59,177 nucleotides of DNA from Bordetella parapertussis (GCA_945901405.1 CAMDLH010000015.1:1-59177), one strand, 5' to 3'; positions 46,695 through 56,195 are shown, counted from the first letter of the stretch. Program-made: numbers and translations. The notes: generated from the sequence alone by a model not told the origin.

Positions 46695-47381
46695 ATGTTG
46701 CTAGGCAAAGGCATCATGATCAACTGGGCCGACGTGGCCCCCGAAGACCGCACGACGTACGACACGTGGCATTGCCACGAGCACACGGTGGGGCGCGTGG
46801 CGATTCCCGGCTTTTGTCGCGGGCGGCGCTATATCGCGAGTGACACCGAGCGCGCCACGCGTGATTTTCTGACGATGTATGAGGTGGATGATTTGTCGGT
46901 GCTGACGGGTGCGGATTATCTCGCCAAGGCGAATAGTCCGAGCGCGCTCACGCGCGCCACCACGCCGGTCATCAAGAACAGCGTGCGCGGGTTAAGCCGC
47001 GTGCGCGCTTCGTTCGGGGATGCCACCGGCGGCTCGGCGCTCACGTTGCGCTTTAGCCCGCTGGCCGGGCGCGAGGATGAACTTGAGCGCTTTCTCGTCG
47101 ACGTCGCGTTGCCGCGCATCTCGAAGCGCCCCGACATGTGCGGCGCGCATCTCATAGTCGCCGATCAGGACGCAAGCAAGATGACGCCGGTGGAGCGGCA
47201 GGGGCGGCCCACCGAGATTCCGAATTGGGTGGTGCTGCTGGAAGGGTTCAGGCCGGATGCTGTCGCCGCCGCTGGAGACGCGGAGCTTGCTGATGCGATG
47301 CTGGCCGCGCAGGGCTGTGCGCCGGGTGTTGAGCGTGACTCCTACTTGCTGCAATTTTTGGTGCCGAAGCCTAATTCGTAG
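46695..47381 (+). CDS. Unknown protein with two EthD-like/dimeric alpha-beta barrel halves
   Basis: 228 residues. KGIMINWADVAPEDRTTYDTWH with CHEHTVGRVAIPGFCRGRRY in the first half and FLTMYEVDDLSVLTGADYLA resembles ferredoxin-fold dimeric alpha/beta-barrel proteins (EthD/YCII type); a weaker copy appears in the second half (ALTLRFSPLAGREDELERFL and NWVVLLEGFRP). No catalytic residues can be named. GGGGAAATCGA precedes the ATG. Fold assignment is tentative. Confidence 0.6.
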   Translation: MLLGKGIMINWADVAPEDRTTYDTWHCHEHTVGRVAIPGFCRGRRYIASDTERATRDFLTMYEVDDLSVLTGADYLAKANSPSALTRATTPVIKNSVRGLSRVRASFGDATGGSALTLRFSPLAGREDELERFLVDVALPRISKRPDMCGAHLIVADQDASKMTPVERQGRPTEIPNWVVLLEGFRPDAVAAAGDAELADAMLAAQGCAPGVERDSYLLQFLVPKPNS

Positions 47382-47388
47382 AGTACCC

Positions 47389-47499
47389 CGTCATTCCAGC
47401 GCAGGCTGGAATCCAGGTCGTAACCCTATGCGCAGCATCTTAAGTTAGCGCCTGCGGCGCACGTTACAACCTAGGTTCCAGCTTTCGCTGGAACGACGG
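47389..47499. repeat. Miniature repeat with GGAATCCAG-type ends, copy 2
   Basis: 111 bp bounded by CGTCATTCCAGCGCAGGCTG and GCTTTCGCTGGAACGACGG. The left end repeats that of the element at 38597-38703; the interior differs. Lies between convergent genes. Confidence 0.65.
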
Positions 47500-47526
47500 G
47501 TTTGGTGTGGCCACGTGCAGCGGTCA

Positions 47527-48513
47527 CTACTTGCCGCCCTTCGCCAGCCCCAGCGCCCGCAGCACATTGGTCAACTCCGCGTGCTGCGCGTCCATCAGCC
47601 GCCGCGTGCTGGCGCTGTTGAGATAGGTATTCTCAAACTGCTTGGCCTCGACATCTTTTTTCCATTCGTCCTGCTGCACGAGTTTCGCGAAGGCTTCGTC
47701 CCAATAACGCACTTGCGCCTCGCTCATACCCCTGGGGCCGACCACGCTGCGCCAGTTTGACGACACGACCCGCACACCTTGTTCCGTCCATGTCGGCACG
47801 TTGGCGAGCGCGCCCGACAAGCGCTGCTCGGACGCCACCGCGAGTATGCGCACCTTGCCCGACAGCACGTGCGGATAAACGCTGGAGCCGGGCGAGGCCG
47901 CGACGTCGACGTGGCCGCCCAGCATTGCCGTGACGACTTCGCTCGATGAGTTGAACACCGCCACGCGCTGGCGGCGCACATCGGCGCCGGTGGCGGCGGC
48001 AAGTTGCGCGACGGCGATGTGATTGTGATTGCCCAGTGCATTGGCGAGCGCGAACGACACGCCGCCCTCCTGCTTGAGCCGCGCGGCCAGGTCCTTGCCT
48101 GTTTTCAGCGGCGAATCGGCGGCCACGGTGAACGCAACATACTCGGTGCCAATCTGCGCCAGCGGCGTCAGCTCCGAATAAATCAGCGCGGTCTTGCCGG
48201 TGATGTGATTGGTGAGCAGCGTGGGCGATGTGACAAACAGATGCTGGCCGCTACCCGCGTGTTGCGCGACATAGTTGGCGGCGATGACGCCGCCGCCGCC
48301 CACTTTATTGAGCACTGTCGATGGCGCATCGATCAGGCGTTTCTCCTGCAGCAAGCGTTGCACCAGCCGCGCGGTTGCATCGCTGCCGCTGCCCGGCGCG
48401 GTGCCGACGATGACTTCCACTTGTTGCGCGGGTTTCCAATCCGCGGTGTGCGCGGTGAACGCGCACACCATCAGAATCGAGCTCAGCCAAACGCGGATAA
48501 ATAACTTATGCAT
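47527..48513 (-). CDS. Bug-type substrate-binding protein L (divergent)
   Basis: 328 residues with a signal peptide (MHKLFIRVWLSSILMVCAFT) after GAGGAG. The mature start WKPAQQVEVIVGTAPGSGSD, VLNKVGGGGVIAANYVA and absence of a PYKG motif place it in the same subgroup as M and N. It starts 9 bases after the PrpD-family gene, so the two are co-transcribed and the receptor may serve that pathway. Confidence 0.9.
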   Translation of the reverse strand: MHKLFIRVWLSSILMVCAFTAHTADWKPAQQVEVIVGTAPGSGSDATARLVQRLLQEKRLIDAPSTVLNKVGGGGVIAANYVAQHAGSGQHLFVTSPTLLTNHITGKTALIYSELTPLAQIGTEYVAFTVAADSPLKTGKDLAARLKQEGGVSFALANALGNHNHIAVAQLAAATGADVRRQRVAVFNSSSEVVTAMLGGHVDVAASPGSSVYPHVLSGKVRILAVASEQRLSGALANVPTWTEQGVRVVSSNWRSVVGPRGMSEAQVRYWDEAFAKLVQQDEWKKDVEAKQFENTYLNSASTRRLMDAQHAELTNVLRALGLAKGGK

Positions 48514-48522
48514 ATTGACTCC

Positions 48523-49977
48523 TCATACTGACAGTGCGTCCATGAATTCATTTACCGGCGTTTTTTCAAGCAACGCCTGATCGTTGCAGATGCGCTGTAT
48601 GTTATTGATTTTGTTGGTAAAATATCTCCGCGCCAGGCTGCGCTCGAATTTCGCGCGCAGCACCGCGCCGGCATCCTTCAAGCGCTTCGGATGACCGAAC
48701 GGAAACCGCACTTCGACTTTGGGCGTGCGCGTACCGTCCTTGAACGTCACCTGAATCGCATTCGAACTTGCGCGAATTTTCGGATCATAAAACTCGCGCG
48801 AGTATCGTGCGTCTTCGGTGATGGTGATTTTCGCGCGCAATGCATCAATGCGCGGATCGGCGGCGGCCGCGTCTTCGTAATCCCGCGCTTCTATCGTGCC
48901 GTTGATGAGGCCGAAGGCGACGATATATTGCGCGCTGTGATCACGATCAGCCGCGTTGTGCAGCGGACCGGTTTTATCCATGATGCCCATCAACGCACGC
49001 TGGCTGTGGATGTCGATACGCGCGATGTCATTGAGGCGATCCTTCACCAGCGGATGCAACCTGAACGCGCACTCGGCCGCCGACTGGCCGTGCATGCCGG
49101 CGGCGACAAACTTGAACATCGAATTGCGCAACACATAGTCGCCGTATGGCCGCTGAAACTTGAACGGCTTACCGCCGTTGTGACAATCGTAGAAACCCCA
49201 TTTTTTCGCACTCAACACCGTCGGATAACCCATCTCGCCCTTCAGCGCCATGCGCGCGAGCTTCACACCCTCGGACACCGCATTGCCCGCAGCCCAGCTT
49301 TTGCGCCAGCCGGCATTGGGCGCCTGCCGGTAAACGCGCAGGCTTGCATCGATCCACGCATTCGACACCGCGTTGACGATCTCATCGCGCGTGCCGCCCA
49401 TCAAACCCGCGCTCACCGCCGTGGTGGCCACGCGTGCAAGCAGCGAGTGATCCACGCCCATCGCGTTGAAGTTATTTTCGATCGCGAGACAGCCCTGAAT
49501 CTCATACGCCTTCACCAGCGCCTCGAGCACATCGCGCATCACCAGCGGCACGCGCCCGGCGGCGACGCGCTCGCGGCTCAACGAATCGGCCACCGCCAAA
49601 ATGCCGCCAAGATTGTCCGACGGATGACTGCCGGTGGCGGCGGTGAACGTGTCGTTGTAGTCCAGCCAGCGGATGAGACAGCCGTTGTCGAAGGCAGCCT
49701 TCACCGGATCGAGCATGTATGGCGTGCCCAGCACGCGCGCGCCGTTGGGCACGATGGTCCCCGGCATTACCGGCCCGATCAGCTTGGTGCAATCCGGGTA
49801 GTCGAGCGCATCGAGCGCGCAGGCCAGTGTGTCGGTAAGCCGCAGCCGCGCGATGTCGAAGGTGCCGCGATTCTTCACCTTGAAATCGAGCACGTAATCG
49901 GCGATGTCGGTGAGCTCGCGGTCGGGGCCGGAGCGCTTGTTTGATTTGACTACCGTTGCCTTTGCCGCCATTGTCAT
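48523..49977 (-). CDS. MmgE/PrpD family protein (2-methylcitrate dehydratase-like)
   Basis: 484 residues. LTDIADYVLDFKVKNRG, DNGCLIRWLDYNDTFTAATG, HPSDNLGGILAVADSL and IQVTFKDGTRTPKVEV fit the PrpD fold. True PrpD dehydrates 2-methylcitrate in propionate breakdown, but no prpB or prpC is near, so this may dehydrate another tricarboxylic or hydroxy acid. It is the first gene of an operon with Bug receptor L and is divergent from two carboxymuconolactone-decarboxylase-like genes. Confidence 0.87.
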   Translation of the reverse strand: MTMAAKATVVKSNKRSGPDRELTDIADYVLDFKVKNRGTFDIARLRLTDTLACALDALDYPDCTKLIGPVMPGTIVPNGARVLGTPYMLDPVKAAFDNGCLIRWLDYNDTFTAATGSHPSDNLGGILAVADSLSRERVAAGRVPLVMRDVLEALVKAYEIQGCLAIENNFNAMGVDHSLLARVATTAVSAGLMGGTRDEIVNAVSNAWIDASLRVYRQAPNAGWRKSWAAGNAVSEGVKLARMALKGEMGYPTVLSAKKWGFYDCHNGGKPFKFQRPYGDYVLRNSMFKFVAAGMHGQSAAECAFRLHPLVKDRLNDIARIDIHSQRALMGIMDKTGPLHNAADRDHSAQYIVAFGLINGTIEARDYEDAAAADPRIDALRAKITITEDARYSREFYDPKIRASSNAIQVTFKDGTRTPKVEVRFPFGHPKRLKDAGAVLRAKFERSLARRYFTNKINNIQRICNDQALLEKTPVNEFMDALSV

Positions 49978-50062
49978 TCTCCCTGTCAGCTTGTCGATGG
50001 TTGCAAGTTTACGCTGCTACAATGTGTTTTGTTTTCAACTCAATACAAAAGGGAATTTCATC

Positions 50063-50452
50063 ATGAGCAGCCAACTGCATGATCGCGGACTTGAATTGCG
50101 TAAAGAAGTGCTGGGCGCCGCACAAGTCGCGCAGACCATCGCCAACACCGACACATTCACACAGCCGTTTCAGGAAGTCGTCAACGAATACGTGTGGGGT
50201 GCGGTGTGGTCGCGGCCGGGCCTGGAGCGTCGCACGCGCTGCATGCTGACCATCGGCATGTTGACCGCACTCAATCGCCCGAACGAACTGAAGACGCATA
50301 TACGCGCCGCACTCGCCAACGGTGTGACGCGCGAGGAGGTCATGGAAACGCTGCTGCACGCCAATGTGTATTGCGGCGCGCCGGCGGCTGTGGAAGCATT
50401 TCGCTGCATGCGTGAAGTGTACGCGGCAATAGACGCGGCGCCGAAAGCGTAA
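50063..50452 (+). CDS. Carboxymuconolactone decarboxylase (CMD) family protein 1
   Basis: 129 residues from ATG 50063 after GGGA. EYVWGAVWSRPGLERRTRCM, LTALNRPNELKTHIRAAL and ANVYCGAPAAVEAFR match PcaC/CMD proteins. No CxxC peroxidase motif is seen, so it is not an AhpD-type peroxidase. Likely a decarboxylase. Ten bases before CMD 2 and divergent from the PrpD-family gene. Confidence 0.88.
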   Translation: MSSQLHDRGLELRKEVLGAAQVAQTIANTDTFTQPFQEVVNEYVWGAVWSRPGLERRTRCMLTIGMLTALNRPNELKTHIRAALANGVTREEVMETLLHANVYCGAPAAVEAFRCMREVYAAIDAAPKA

Positions 50453-50462
50453 GGAGACAAAC

Positions 50463-50849
50463 ATGAGCGAACCCATACTCACGCCCGCGGAACTCGAACG
50501 CGGCAAGGAAGTGCGCCGCGCGGTGCTCGGTGTCACGCATGTCGAAGCCTCGTACGCGGTCGATCACCTGTCGCGCCCGAAAACCGAACTCTCCGAATAC
50601 GTGTGGAGCAAAATCTGGGCGCGCCCCGGATTGCCGCGCAAGAGCCGCAGCATCGCCAACCTGGCGATGCTCACCGCGCTCAATCGTCCGCACGAACTAA
50701 AGCTGCACGTAAAAGCCGCGCTCAACAACGGGCTGACCAAGGATGAAATCGGCGAAGTGCTGTTGCAGGCCGGCATCTACTGCGGCATCGCCGCGGCGGA
50801 AGATAGTTTCAGGATTGCCAGCGAAGCGTTTCGGGAGCTGGGTGTGTAG
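50463..50849 (+). CDS. Carboxymuconolactone decarboxylase (CMD) family protein 2
   Basis: 128 residues; AAGGAGA precedes the ATG. ELSEYVWSKIWARPGL, LTALNRPHELKLHVKAALNN and AGIYCGIAAAEDSFR. A paralogue of CMD 1, and the pair may form a heteromer. The two are plainly co-transcribed. With PrpD and a Bug receptor in the neighbourhood they may belong to one catabolic route. Confidence 0.88.
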   Translation: MSEPILTPAELERGKEVRRAVLGVTHVEASYAVDHLSRPKTELSEYVWSKIWARPGLPRKSRSIANLAMLTALNRPHELKLHVKAALNNGLTKDEIGEVLLQAGIYCGIAAAEDSFRIASEAFRELGV

Positions 50850-50895
50850 CCCGGAATAAGCTGCGCTACTTCTGGGCTACGGTGTGGGCGAAATC

Positions 50896-51894
50896 CTACT
50901 TCTTCGCCAGATCAAGCTCCACGAGAAACACCTTGACCTCGGCGTAGTCTTCTTCCATGTATTTTCTCATCGCCGCGGCGCCCATGAATTTGGCGATGCC
51001 GTTGCGCGTGACCATTTCGGCGGTCCACTCGGGCGTGTCGACAAAACGCTGGAAGATGTTTTCCCAATACGCGACGTGCGCGGGCGCCGCGCCGCGCGGG
51101 CCGAACATCGCGCGCCAGTTGAACACCAAGGCATTTGCGCCCTGCTCGCGCCACGTTGGCGTGTTGGCAAAAATCCCCGGCAGCCGCTCCGGCGCGGATA
51201 TGGCGATCACGCGCACCGCGCCCGTGCTCAAGTGACTCACCCACAGGCCCACCGATACCGGCACCACATCGATGTGCCCGCCAAGCATCGCGGTAATCGC
51301 CAGCGCGCCCTAATCGAATACCACGTTGCGCGTCTTGCGAATATCCACGCCCGCGGTTCTCAACGCGCCCGCGACGCCCTGATGATTGATGTTGCCGATG
51401 CTGGTGGCGATGCCGAAGCTCACCGCCGCGGGGTCTTTCTTCAGACGATCGATCAGGTCACGGCCCGACTTGATCGGCGAATCCGTCTTCACCGCGATGC
51501 CGATATATTCGCCGAACAATATCGATATGGGTGTGAGATCGGTGTAGTGCGGCCCGCTGCGACCCATCGCATGCGAGGCCAGTATGCCCCTGTCGCCGGT
51601 ATAAACGTAATGGCCGTTGCCGGCGAATTGATTCAGATAGGTGCGCCCCATCGTGCCGCCGCCGCCCGGCCTGTTCTGCACGGTGACCGGCGGCTCGAAA
51701 TAGCGCTTCTCCTGGAACACGCGCTGCATCAGCCGCGCCATGTTGTCCGGGCCGCAACCCGGCGCGCAGCCGACGACGATCTCGACCGGCCTCTCGGGCC
51801 TGAAACCTTGCGCTGGAGTGGTTAGCGGCACGCAAGCCAGCAATGCCGTAACCATCAGGACATTCACGCCGCGAACCCACCGAGCTCGTTTCAT
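50896..51894 (-). pseudogene. Bug-type substrate-binding protein M, broken by in-frame TAG
   Basis: ATG 51894 after GGGGAGGG, signal peptide and RPVEIVVGCAPGCGPDNMAR. The frame meets TAG at 51312-51310 in NVVFD-stop-GALAI; the neighbour N has NVVFQSGALAI. A TCG to TAG change (Ser) would explain it. The same frame continues to 50896 (MLGGHIDVVPVSVGLWVSHL and VAYWENIFQRFVDTPEW). About 130 residues of the C-terminal lobe are cut off, so the gene is probably inactive unless read through or restarted. Confidence 0.87.
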
Positions 51895-51960
51895 AAACCC
51901 TCCCCGCGCCGCATGCGCATTGCGGCAAGAATACACCTTCCCGCGCGGCGCCGGGCGCGC

Positions 51961-52974
51961 CTACTTTTTCGCCAGTTCCAGCGCCACCAGGAACGCCTTG
52001 ATCTCGGCGTAGTCTTCTTCCATGTATTTTTTCAGGCGCGCCGCACCCATGAATTCGGCGAGGCCGTTTAGCGTGACCATCTCCGCTTTCCACTCCGGTG
52101 TTTCCACCAGCTTTTGAAAATTGTTTTCCCAGTACGCCACCTGCGCCGGGGTCATACCCTTGGGGCCGAACACGCCGCGCCAGTTCGACACCACTGCATT
52201 CGCGCCCTGCTCGCGCCATGTCGGTATCTGCGCAAAAAACCCCGGCAGACGCTCGGCGGACGACACCGCGATCACGCGTACCGCACCGGTTTTCATGTGC
52301 GGCACCCAACTGCCCACCGACACCGGCACGGCGTCGATGTGCCCGCCCAACATCGCGACTATCGCCAGCGCGCCCGATTGAAACACCACGTTGCGCGTCT
52401 TGCGGATGTCGACGCCCGTGCTTTTCAAGGCAGCGGCGACGCCCTGATGATTGGTGTTGCCGATGCTGGTGGCGATGCCGAAGCTCACCGCGGCGGGGTC
52501 TTTCTTCAGCCGCTCGATGAGATCGCGGCCCGATTTGATCGGCGAATCCATCTTCACCGCGATGCCGATGTATTCACCGAACAGGTTGGCAACCGGCGTC
52601 AACTCGGTATAAGGCGCGACACTGCGCCCCATGGCGTGCGTGGTCAGCACCGATTTGCCGGTGTGAAACAGATAGTGCCCGTTGCCCGCGAACTGGTTGA
52701 GGTACGTTTGCGCCACGGCGCCACCGCCGCCGGTTTTGTTTTGCACCGACACCGCCGGGTCTACAAACTTGTGCGTTTGAAACACGCCCTGCATCAGGCG
52801 CGACATGCGGTCGGGGCCGCAGCCGGGCGCGCAGTTGACGATAATCTCCACGGGCTGATCGGGCTTCCAGCCCTGGGCCGATGCGGCCATCGATGCACAC
52901 GCGAGCACCGCCGCCGCGGCAAGATGAATTAGCTTTTGTACATTTTGCACATTCTGTAACAATTGCGCCCGCAT
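51961..52974 (-). CDS. Bug-type substrate-binding protein N
   Basis: 337 residues from ATG 52974 after GGGGAGG. Mature start WKPDQPVEIIVNCAPGCGPD, VQNKTGGGGAVAQTYLNQFA. Same subgroup as M and L: CAPGCGPD and MLGGHIDAVPVSVGSW. It lies 66 bases upstream of M on the same strand and is its closest relative in the window, so they are a tandem duplicate of which N is intact. Confidence 0.93.
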   Translation of the reverse strand: MRAQLLQNVQNVQKLIHLAAAAVLACASMAASAQGWKPDQPVEIIVNCAPGCGPDRMSRLMQGVFQTHKFVDPAVSVQNKTGGGGAVAQTYLNQFAGNGHYLFHTGKSVLTTHAMGRSVAPYTELTPVANLFGEYIGIAVKMDSPIKSGRDLIERLKKDPAAVSFGIATSIGNTNHQGVAAALKSTGVDIRKTRNVVFQSGALAIVAMLGGHIDAVPVSVGSWVPHMKTGAVRVIAVSSAERLPGFFAQIPTWREQGANAVVSNWRGVFGPKGMTPAQVAYWENNFQKLVETPEWKAEMVTLNGLAEFMGAARLKKYMEEDYAEIKAFLVALELAKK

Positions 52975-53074
52975 CAACAAGCCTCCCCGTGTTATTGAAT
53001 TGGAAGAATACACGATCCCGCGCGCCGGCGAACGAGAATACAATCAGCGGCAACACAGGCAACGATGGTTCAAG

Positions 53075-53401
53075 ATGGGTGAAATTTTTCTGTTGCTGGC
53101 AATCGCGGCAGTGGCATGGTTGTGGCACGACAGCCTCGGCGCGCGCGAGGCCGCGGTCGCCGCCGCGCGCGCCGCGTGCATGGCGGAAGGCCTGCTGTTT
53201 CTCGACGACACCGTGGGCATCACCAGTCTCAAACCGGCGCGCGACGATGAGGGCCAACTCAAGCTGCAACGCGCCTACGTATTCGAGTACAGCGACACCG
53301 GCAACAATCGCATCAAGGGCAGCGTGGTGATGCTGGGCCAGCGCGTGGTGCTGCTCAATGTCGGCCTGCGCCCCGTGCCGCCCGCCATCACGCTGCAATA
53401 A
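53075..53401 (+). CDS. DUF3301 family membrane-anchored protein
   Basis: 108 residues from ATG 53075. N-terminal hydrophobic helix (IFLLLAIAAVAWLW) and the family pattern DSLGAREAAVAAARAAC, FLDDTVGI, LQRAYVFEYSDTGNNRIKGS. The role of DUF3301 proteins is unknown. Divergent from receptor N. Confidence 0.82.
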   Translation: MGEIFLLLAIAAVAWLWHDSLGAREAAVAAARAACMAEGLLFLDDTVGITSLKPARDDEGQLKLQRAYVFEYSDTGNNRIKGSVVMLGQRVVLLNVGLRPVPPAITLQ

Positions 53402-53409
53402 CGTGTATG

Positions 53410-53429
53410 TAAGTATTTGTTTTTATTGA
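53410..53429 (+). repeat. AT-rich dispersed 20-base motif, copy e
   Basis: TAAGTATTTGTTTTTATTGA, starting nine bases after the DUF3301 stop codon and before the TonB-like gene. A full match to the consensus given at 8519. Confidence 0.75.
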
Positions 53430-53528
53430 ATATTTTTATGCGCACCGATAAATGTTTTTTCAGGTGTGCGGCGTGCCGGTGCCTGCGATGAATTCGCGCG
53501 CGGCACCGATGTCCAATTCGCACCACTG

Positions 53529-54365
53529 ATGAATTACACAACCGAACTCGTACTCACCCGCCACGGCGGCACGCACACGCGAGGCCTGTGGGTGACGATC
53601 GTGGTGTCGGTGCTGCTGCATCTGCTGCTGTTAGTGAACCTGCCGATGCCCATGCGCACACCGACGCCCGATCTCATCGGCGACGCTGCGCCGCTGGTGG
53701 TGCAGCTCGTGCCGCCCGCCGCGCCCGCGCGCCCGCCAACGCAAGCAGCACCCACGCAACCCGCACAACCCGCACAACCACAGCCGCCAGCACGTCCCGC
53801 GGCGCCGCCACCGCCGATTGCAATACCTCAACCAGGGCCGGGAATACCCGCGCCGATTCCAGAACCCGCCATCGCCGATCCCGCACCTGCGCCCGCTCCC
53901 AGCGCGGCCGATTTATTGGCCTACATCAACGCGCGCCGCACTGCCGGCAACGACGCCACGCCTACGCCTGCTGCGCCTGCGGCGCCGGCCGACGATGAAA
54001 ACGCACGCGCGAGCCGGCGTGCCGCGGCAAATTTGCGGTTAACCCAGCCGCCCGCGGGCCAGCAAAAAACGGAATCCGGCGGCGTCTTCCAAGTGAAGCA
54101 TAAGGGTTATGACTACGCCGATCTGATGTTCTACGGCTGGCACCTCGAGATCCGCCGCAACATTCCGCAGCAGTTTGACGTGCGCAAGGGCAACAGCGCG
54201 ACCATAGAACTGGCCGTGGTGCGCAAAATGATCGAAATCATCCGCCAGTATGAAAAGGAAGATTTCACCTTTCATTCGCGCCGCCAGGGGCGCAGCCTTA
54301 AACTCTCGGCGCGACTGCGCGATACCGAAAGCCTCGAACAATTTTTGCTGCGTGAATTTTTCTGA
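53529..54365 (+). CDS. TonB-like proline-rich energy-transducer-type protein
   Basis: 278 residues. Membrane helix at 20-38 (VTIVVSVLLHLLLLVNLPM), then a Pro/Ala/Gln-rich spacer (about 50-125) and a C-terminal domain with YGWHLEIRRNIPQQFDVRKG. The first two parts are like TonB, but the C-terminal part lacks the usual TonB pattern (YP.A.R...G.V.V.F). It may span the periplasm, but a partner is not visible. The start is taken at ATG 53529. Confidence 0.65.
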   Translation: MNYTTELVLTRHGGTHTRGLWVTIVVSVLLHLLLLVNLPMPMRTPTPDLIGDAAPLVVQLVPPAAPARPPTQAAPTQPAQPAQPQPPARPAAPPPPIAIPQPGPGIPAPIPEPAIADPAPAPAPSAADLLAYINARRTAGNDATPTPAAPAAPADDENARASRRAAANLRLTQPPAGQQKTESGGVFQVKHKGYDYADLMFYGWHLEIRRNIPQQFDVRKGNSATIELAVVRKMIEIIRQYEKEDFTFHSRRQGRSLKLSARLRDTESLEQFLLREFF

Positions 54366-54378
54366 CGGAAACACCCGC

Positions 54379-55173
54379 ATGGACCTGAAACTCAAGAATA
54401 AACTCGCGCTGGTAACCGGCTCCACGCAAGGCATAGGCCGCGCCATCGCGCAAGCGTTGATCGATGAAGGCGCGTGCGTGATCGTCAATGGCCGCAACCC
54501 CGTGACGGTGGATGCCACCGTACAGGCGCTGGCCCAGCACGGCACGGCGCATGGCGTCGCCGCCGATTTATCCACGGCAGCCGGCGCGCAAACAGCGCTG
54601 GACGCCGCGGCGCGCATCGGGCCGGTCGATATCCTCATCAACAACGTCGGCTATTTTGAAGTGAAGCCCTTCGCCGAAATCAGCGACCGCGACTGGACGG
54701 ACATGTTCGAGTTGAACGTGATGAGCGGCATACGCCTCACGCGCGCGTTGTTCGGCGGCATGTTAAAGCGCAACTGGGGCCGCGTGATTTTCATCGCCAG
54801 CGAGCAGAGCGCCAAACCCAACCCCGACATGCTGCACTACGCGATGAGCAAGACCGCGCAGGTGTCGATCGCGCGCGGGCTGGCGGAATTGACCATGGGC
54901 ACCGGCGTCACCGTCAACAGCGTGCTCGCCGCGCCCACGTGGTCCGAAGGTGTGGAAACCTTCCTCGGCAAGATTGCGCCGGGCGAAGGCAAGACCGTCG
55001 CCGAAATGCGCACCGCGTATTTCGACGGGCCGGGCCGCACCTCGCTGCTGCAACGCTGGGCGACACCCGAGGAAATCGCGGCACAGGTGGTGTTCCTGTG
55101 CTCCGAACAAGCCGCCGCCATCAACGGCGCGGCGCAGCGCGTCGATGGCGGTATCGTCCGCTCCCTGTTTTAG
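54379..55173 (+). CDS. Short-chain dehydrogenase/reductase (SDR)
   Basis: 264 residues from ATG 54379. Cofactor motif TGSTQGIG (13-20), NNVG in ILINNVGYFEV, and active-site YAMSK. GGIV near the C-terminus is the normal family end. It oxidises or reduces a secondary alcohol/ketone with NAD(P). It starts 13 bases after the TonB-like gene on the same strand, so co-transcription is likely. Confidence 0.92.
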   Translation: MDLKLKNKLALVTGSTQGIGRAIAQALIDEGACVIVNGRNPVTVDATVQALAQHGTAHGVAADLSTAAGAQTALDAAARIGPVDILINNVGYFEVKPFAEISDRDWTDMFELNVMSGIRLTRALFGGMLKRNWGRVIFIASEQSAKPNPDMLHYAMSKTAQVSIARGLAELTMGTGVTVNSVLAAPTWSEGVETFLGKIAPGEGKTVAEMRTAYFDGPGRTSLLQRWATPEEIAAQVVFLCSEQAAAINGAAQRVDGGIVRSLF

Positions 55174-55223
55174 CAATCTGTCCCGCATCAACGCCAACGT
55201 CCACACTGGCGCCAGCGTTCACG

Positions 55224-56189
55224 CTACTGCGCCGGACGGATGTTGGCATCCTTCAACACCTTCGCCCATTTAGTGGTCTCGGCGTGCAGGCGCGCGACAA
55301 ACTCCGCCGAGGTTGACGGCGCGGGCTCCACGCCCAGCGGCAACATGCGCTCCAGCATGTCCGCGCTCTGCACCACCCTGGTCGCGGCTGCGTTGACCTT
55401 GGCGATAATGTCCCTGGGCGTGTTGAGCGGCGCGAGCAGGCCGTGCCAGCCCAGCACCTCGAAGCCCGCGATCGTCTCCGCGATCAACGGCACATCGGGC
55501 GCGAGGCGCGTGCGCGTCAGTGTCGCAACGCCCAGCGTGCGCACGCGTCCGGCTTTCACATACGTCGGCAGCGACGGCAGCGGCTGGCACGACATCTGCA
55601 CCTGCCCGCCGGCCAGATCAACCAGCGAGGGCGTGCCGCCCTTGTAGGCCACGTGCGTCATGCTGATGCCCGCCAGCGTGCGAAAAAGCTCGGTGCACAT
55701 GTGCGAGGTTGACCCCTGGCCGTTCGAGGCGTACAGCAGCTTGCCCGGCCGCGCCTTCGCATAGGTTATGAATTCGGCAATGGTATTTGCGGGCACGCTG
55801 CTGTTGATCGCGATGGCAAACGCCGTGCTCGACAACATGCCAATCGGCGTGTAGTCCTTGCTCATGTAGTTGCGCTGAAACATCATCGAGCCGAGCAGTT
55901 GCGTCGAGGTCGCGAACCACAACGTGTATCCATCGGGCGCGGCCTTGGCGACGATGTCCGCGCTGATCATGCCAGTGGCGCCGGGGCGCGGATCGACCAC
56001 GACTTGTTGACCCCACGCTTCGGAGAGTTTGCTGGCGAGATGGCGTGCCAGCACTTCGGGGCCGGAGCCTGCCGTCGCCGCGGTGACCAGACGCACGGGT
56101 TTGCTCGGATACGACCGCAGCTCTGCGGCGCTTGCGCACGCAGCGCACGTCGCACACGCACACAGCACAATCTTTAGTGTGTACTGCAT
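55224..56189 (-). CDS. Bug-type substrate-binding protein O
   Basis: 321 residues from ATG 56189. Signal peptide contains several Cys (ALCACATCAACASA-like); mature start YPSKPVRLVTAATAGSGPE, VDPRPGATGMISADIVA and VAYKGGTPSLVDLAGGQ. There is no clear ribosome binding site. It follows the alpha/beta hydrolase on the same strand (only 9 bases), with the AT-rich motif copy f across the junction. Confidence 0.91.
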   Translation of the reverse strand: MQYTLKIVLCACATCAACASAAELRSYPSKPVRLVTAATAGSGPEVLARHLASKLSEAWGQQVVVDPRPGATGMISADIVAKAAPDGYTLWFATSTQLLGSMMFQRNYMSKDYTPIGMLSSTAFAIAINSSVPANTIAEFITYAKARPGKLLYASNGQGSTSHMCTELFRTLAGISMTHVAYKGGTPSLVDLAGGQVQMSCQPLPSLPTYVKAGRVRTLGVATLTRTRLAPDVPLIAETIAGFEVLGWHGLLAPLNTPRDIIAKVNAAATRVVQSADMLERMLPLGVEPAPSTSAEFVARLHAETTKWAKVLKDANIRPAQ

Positions 56190-56195
56190 CAATCG

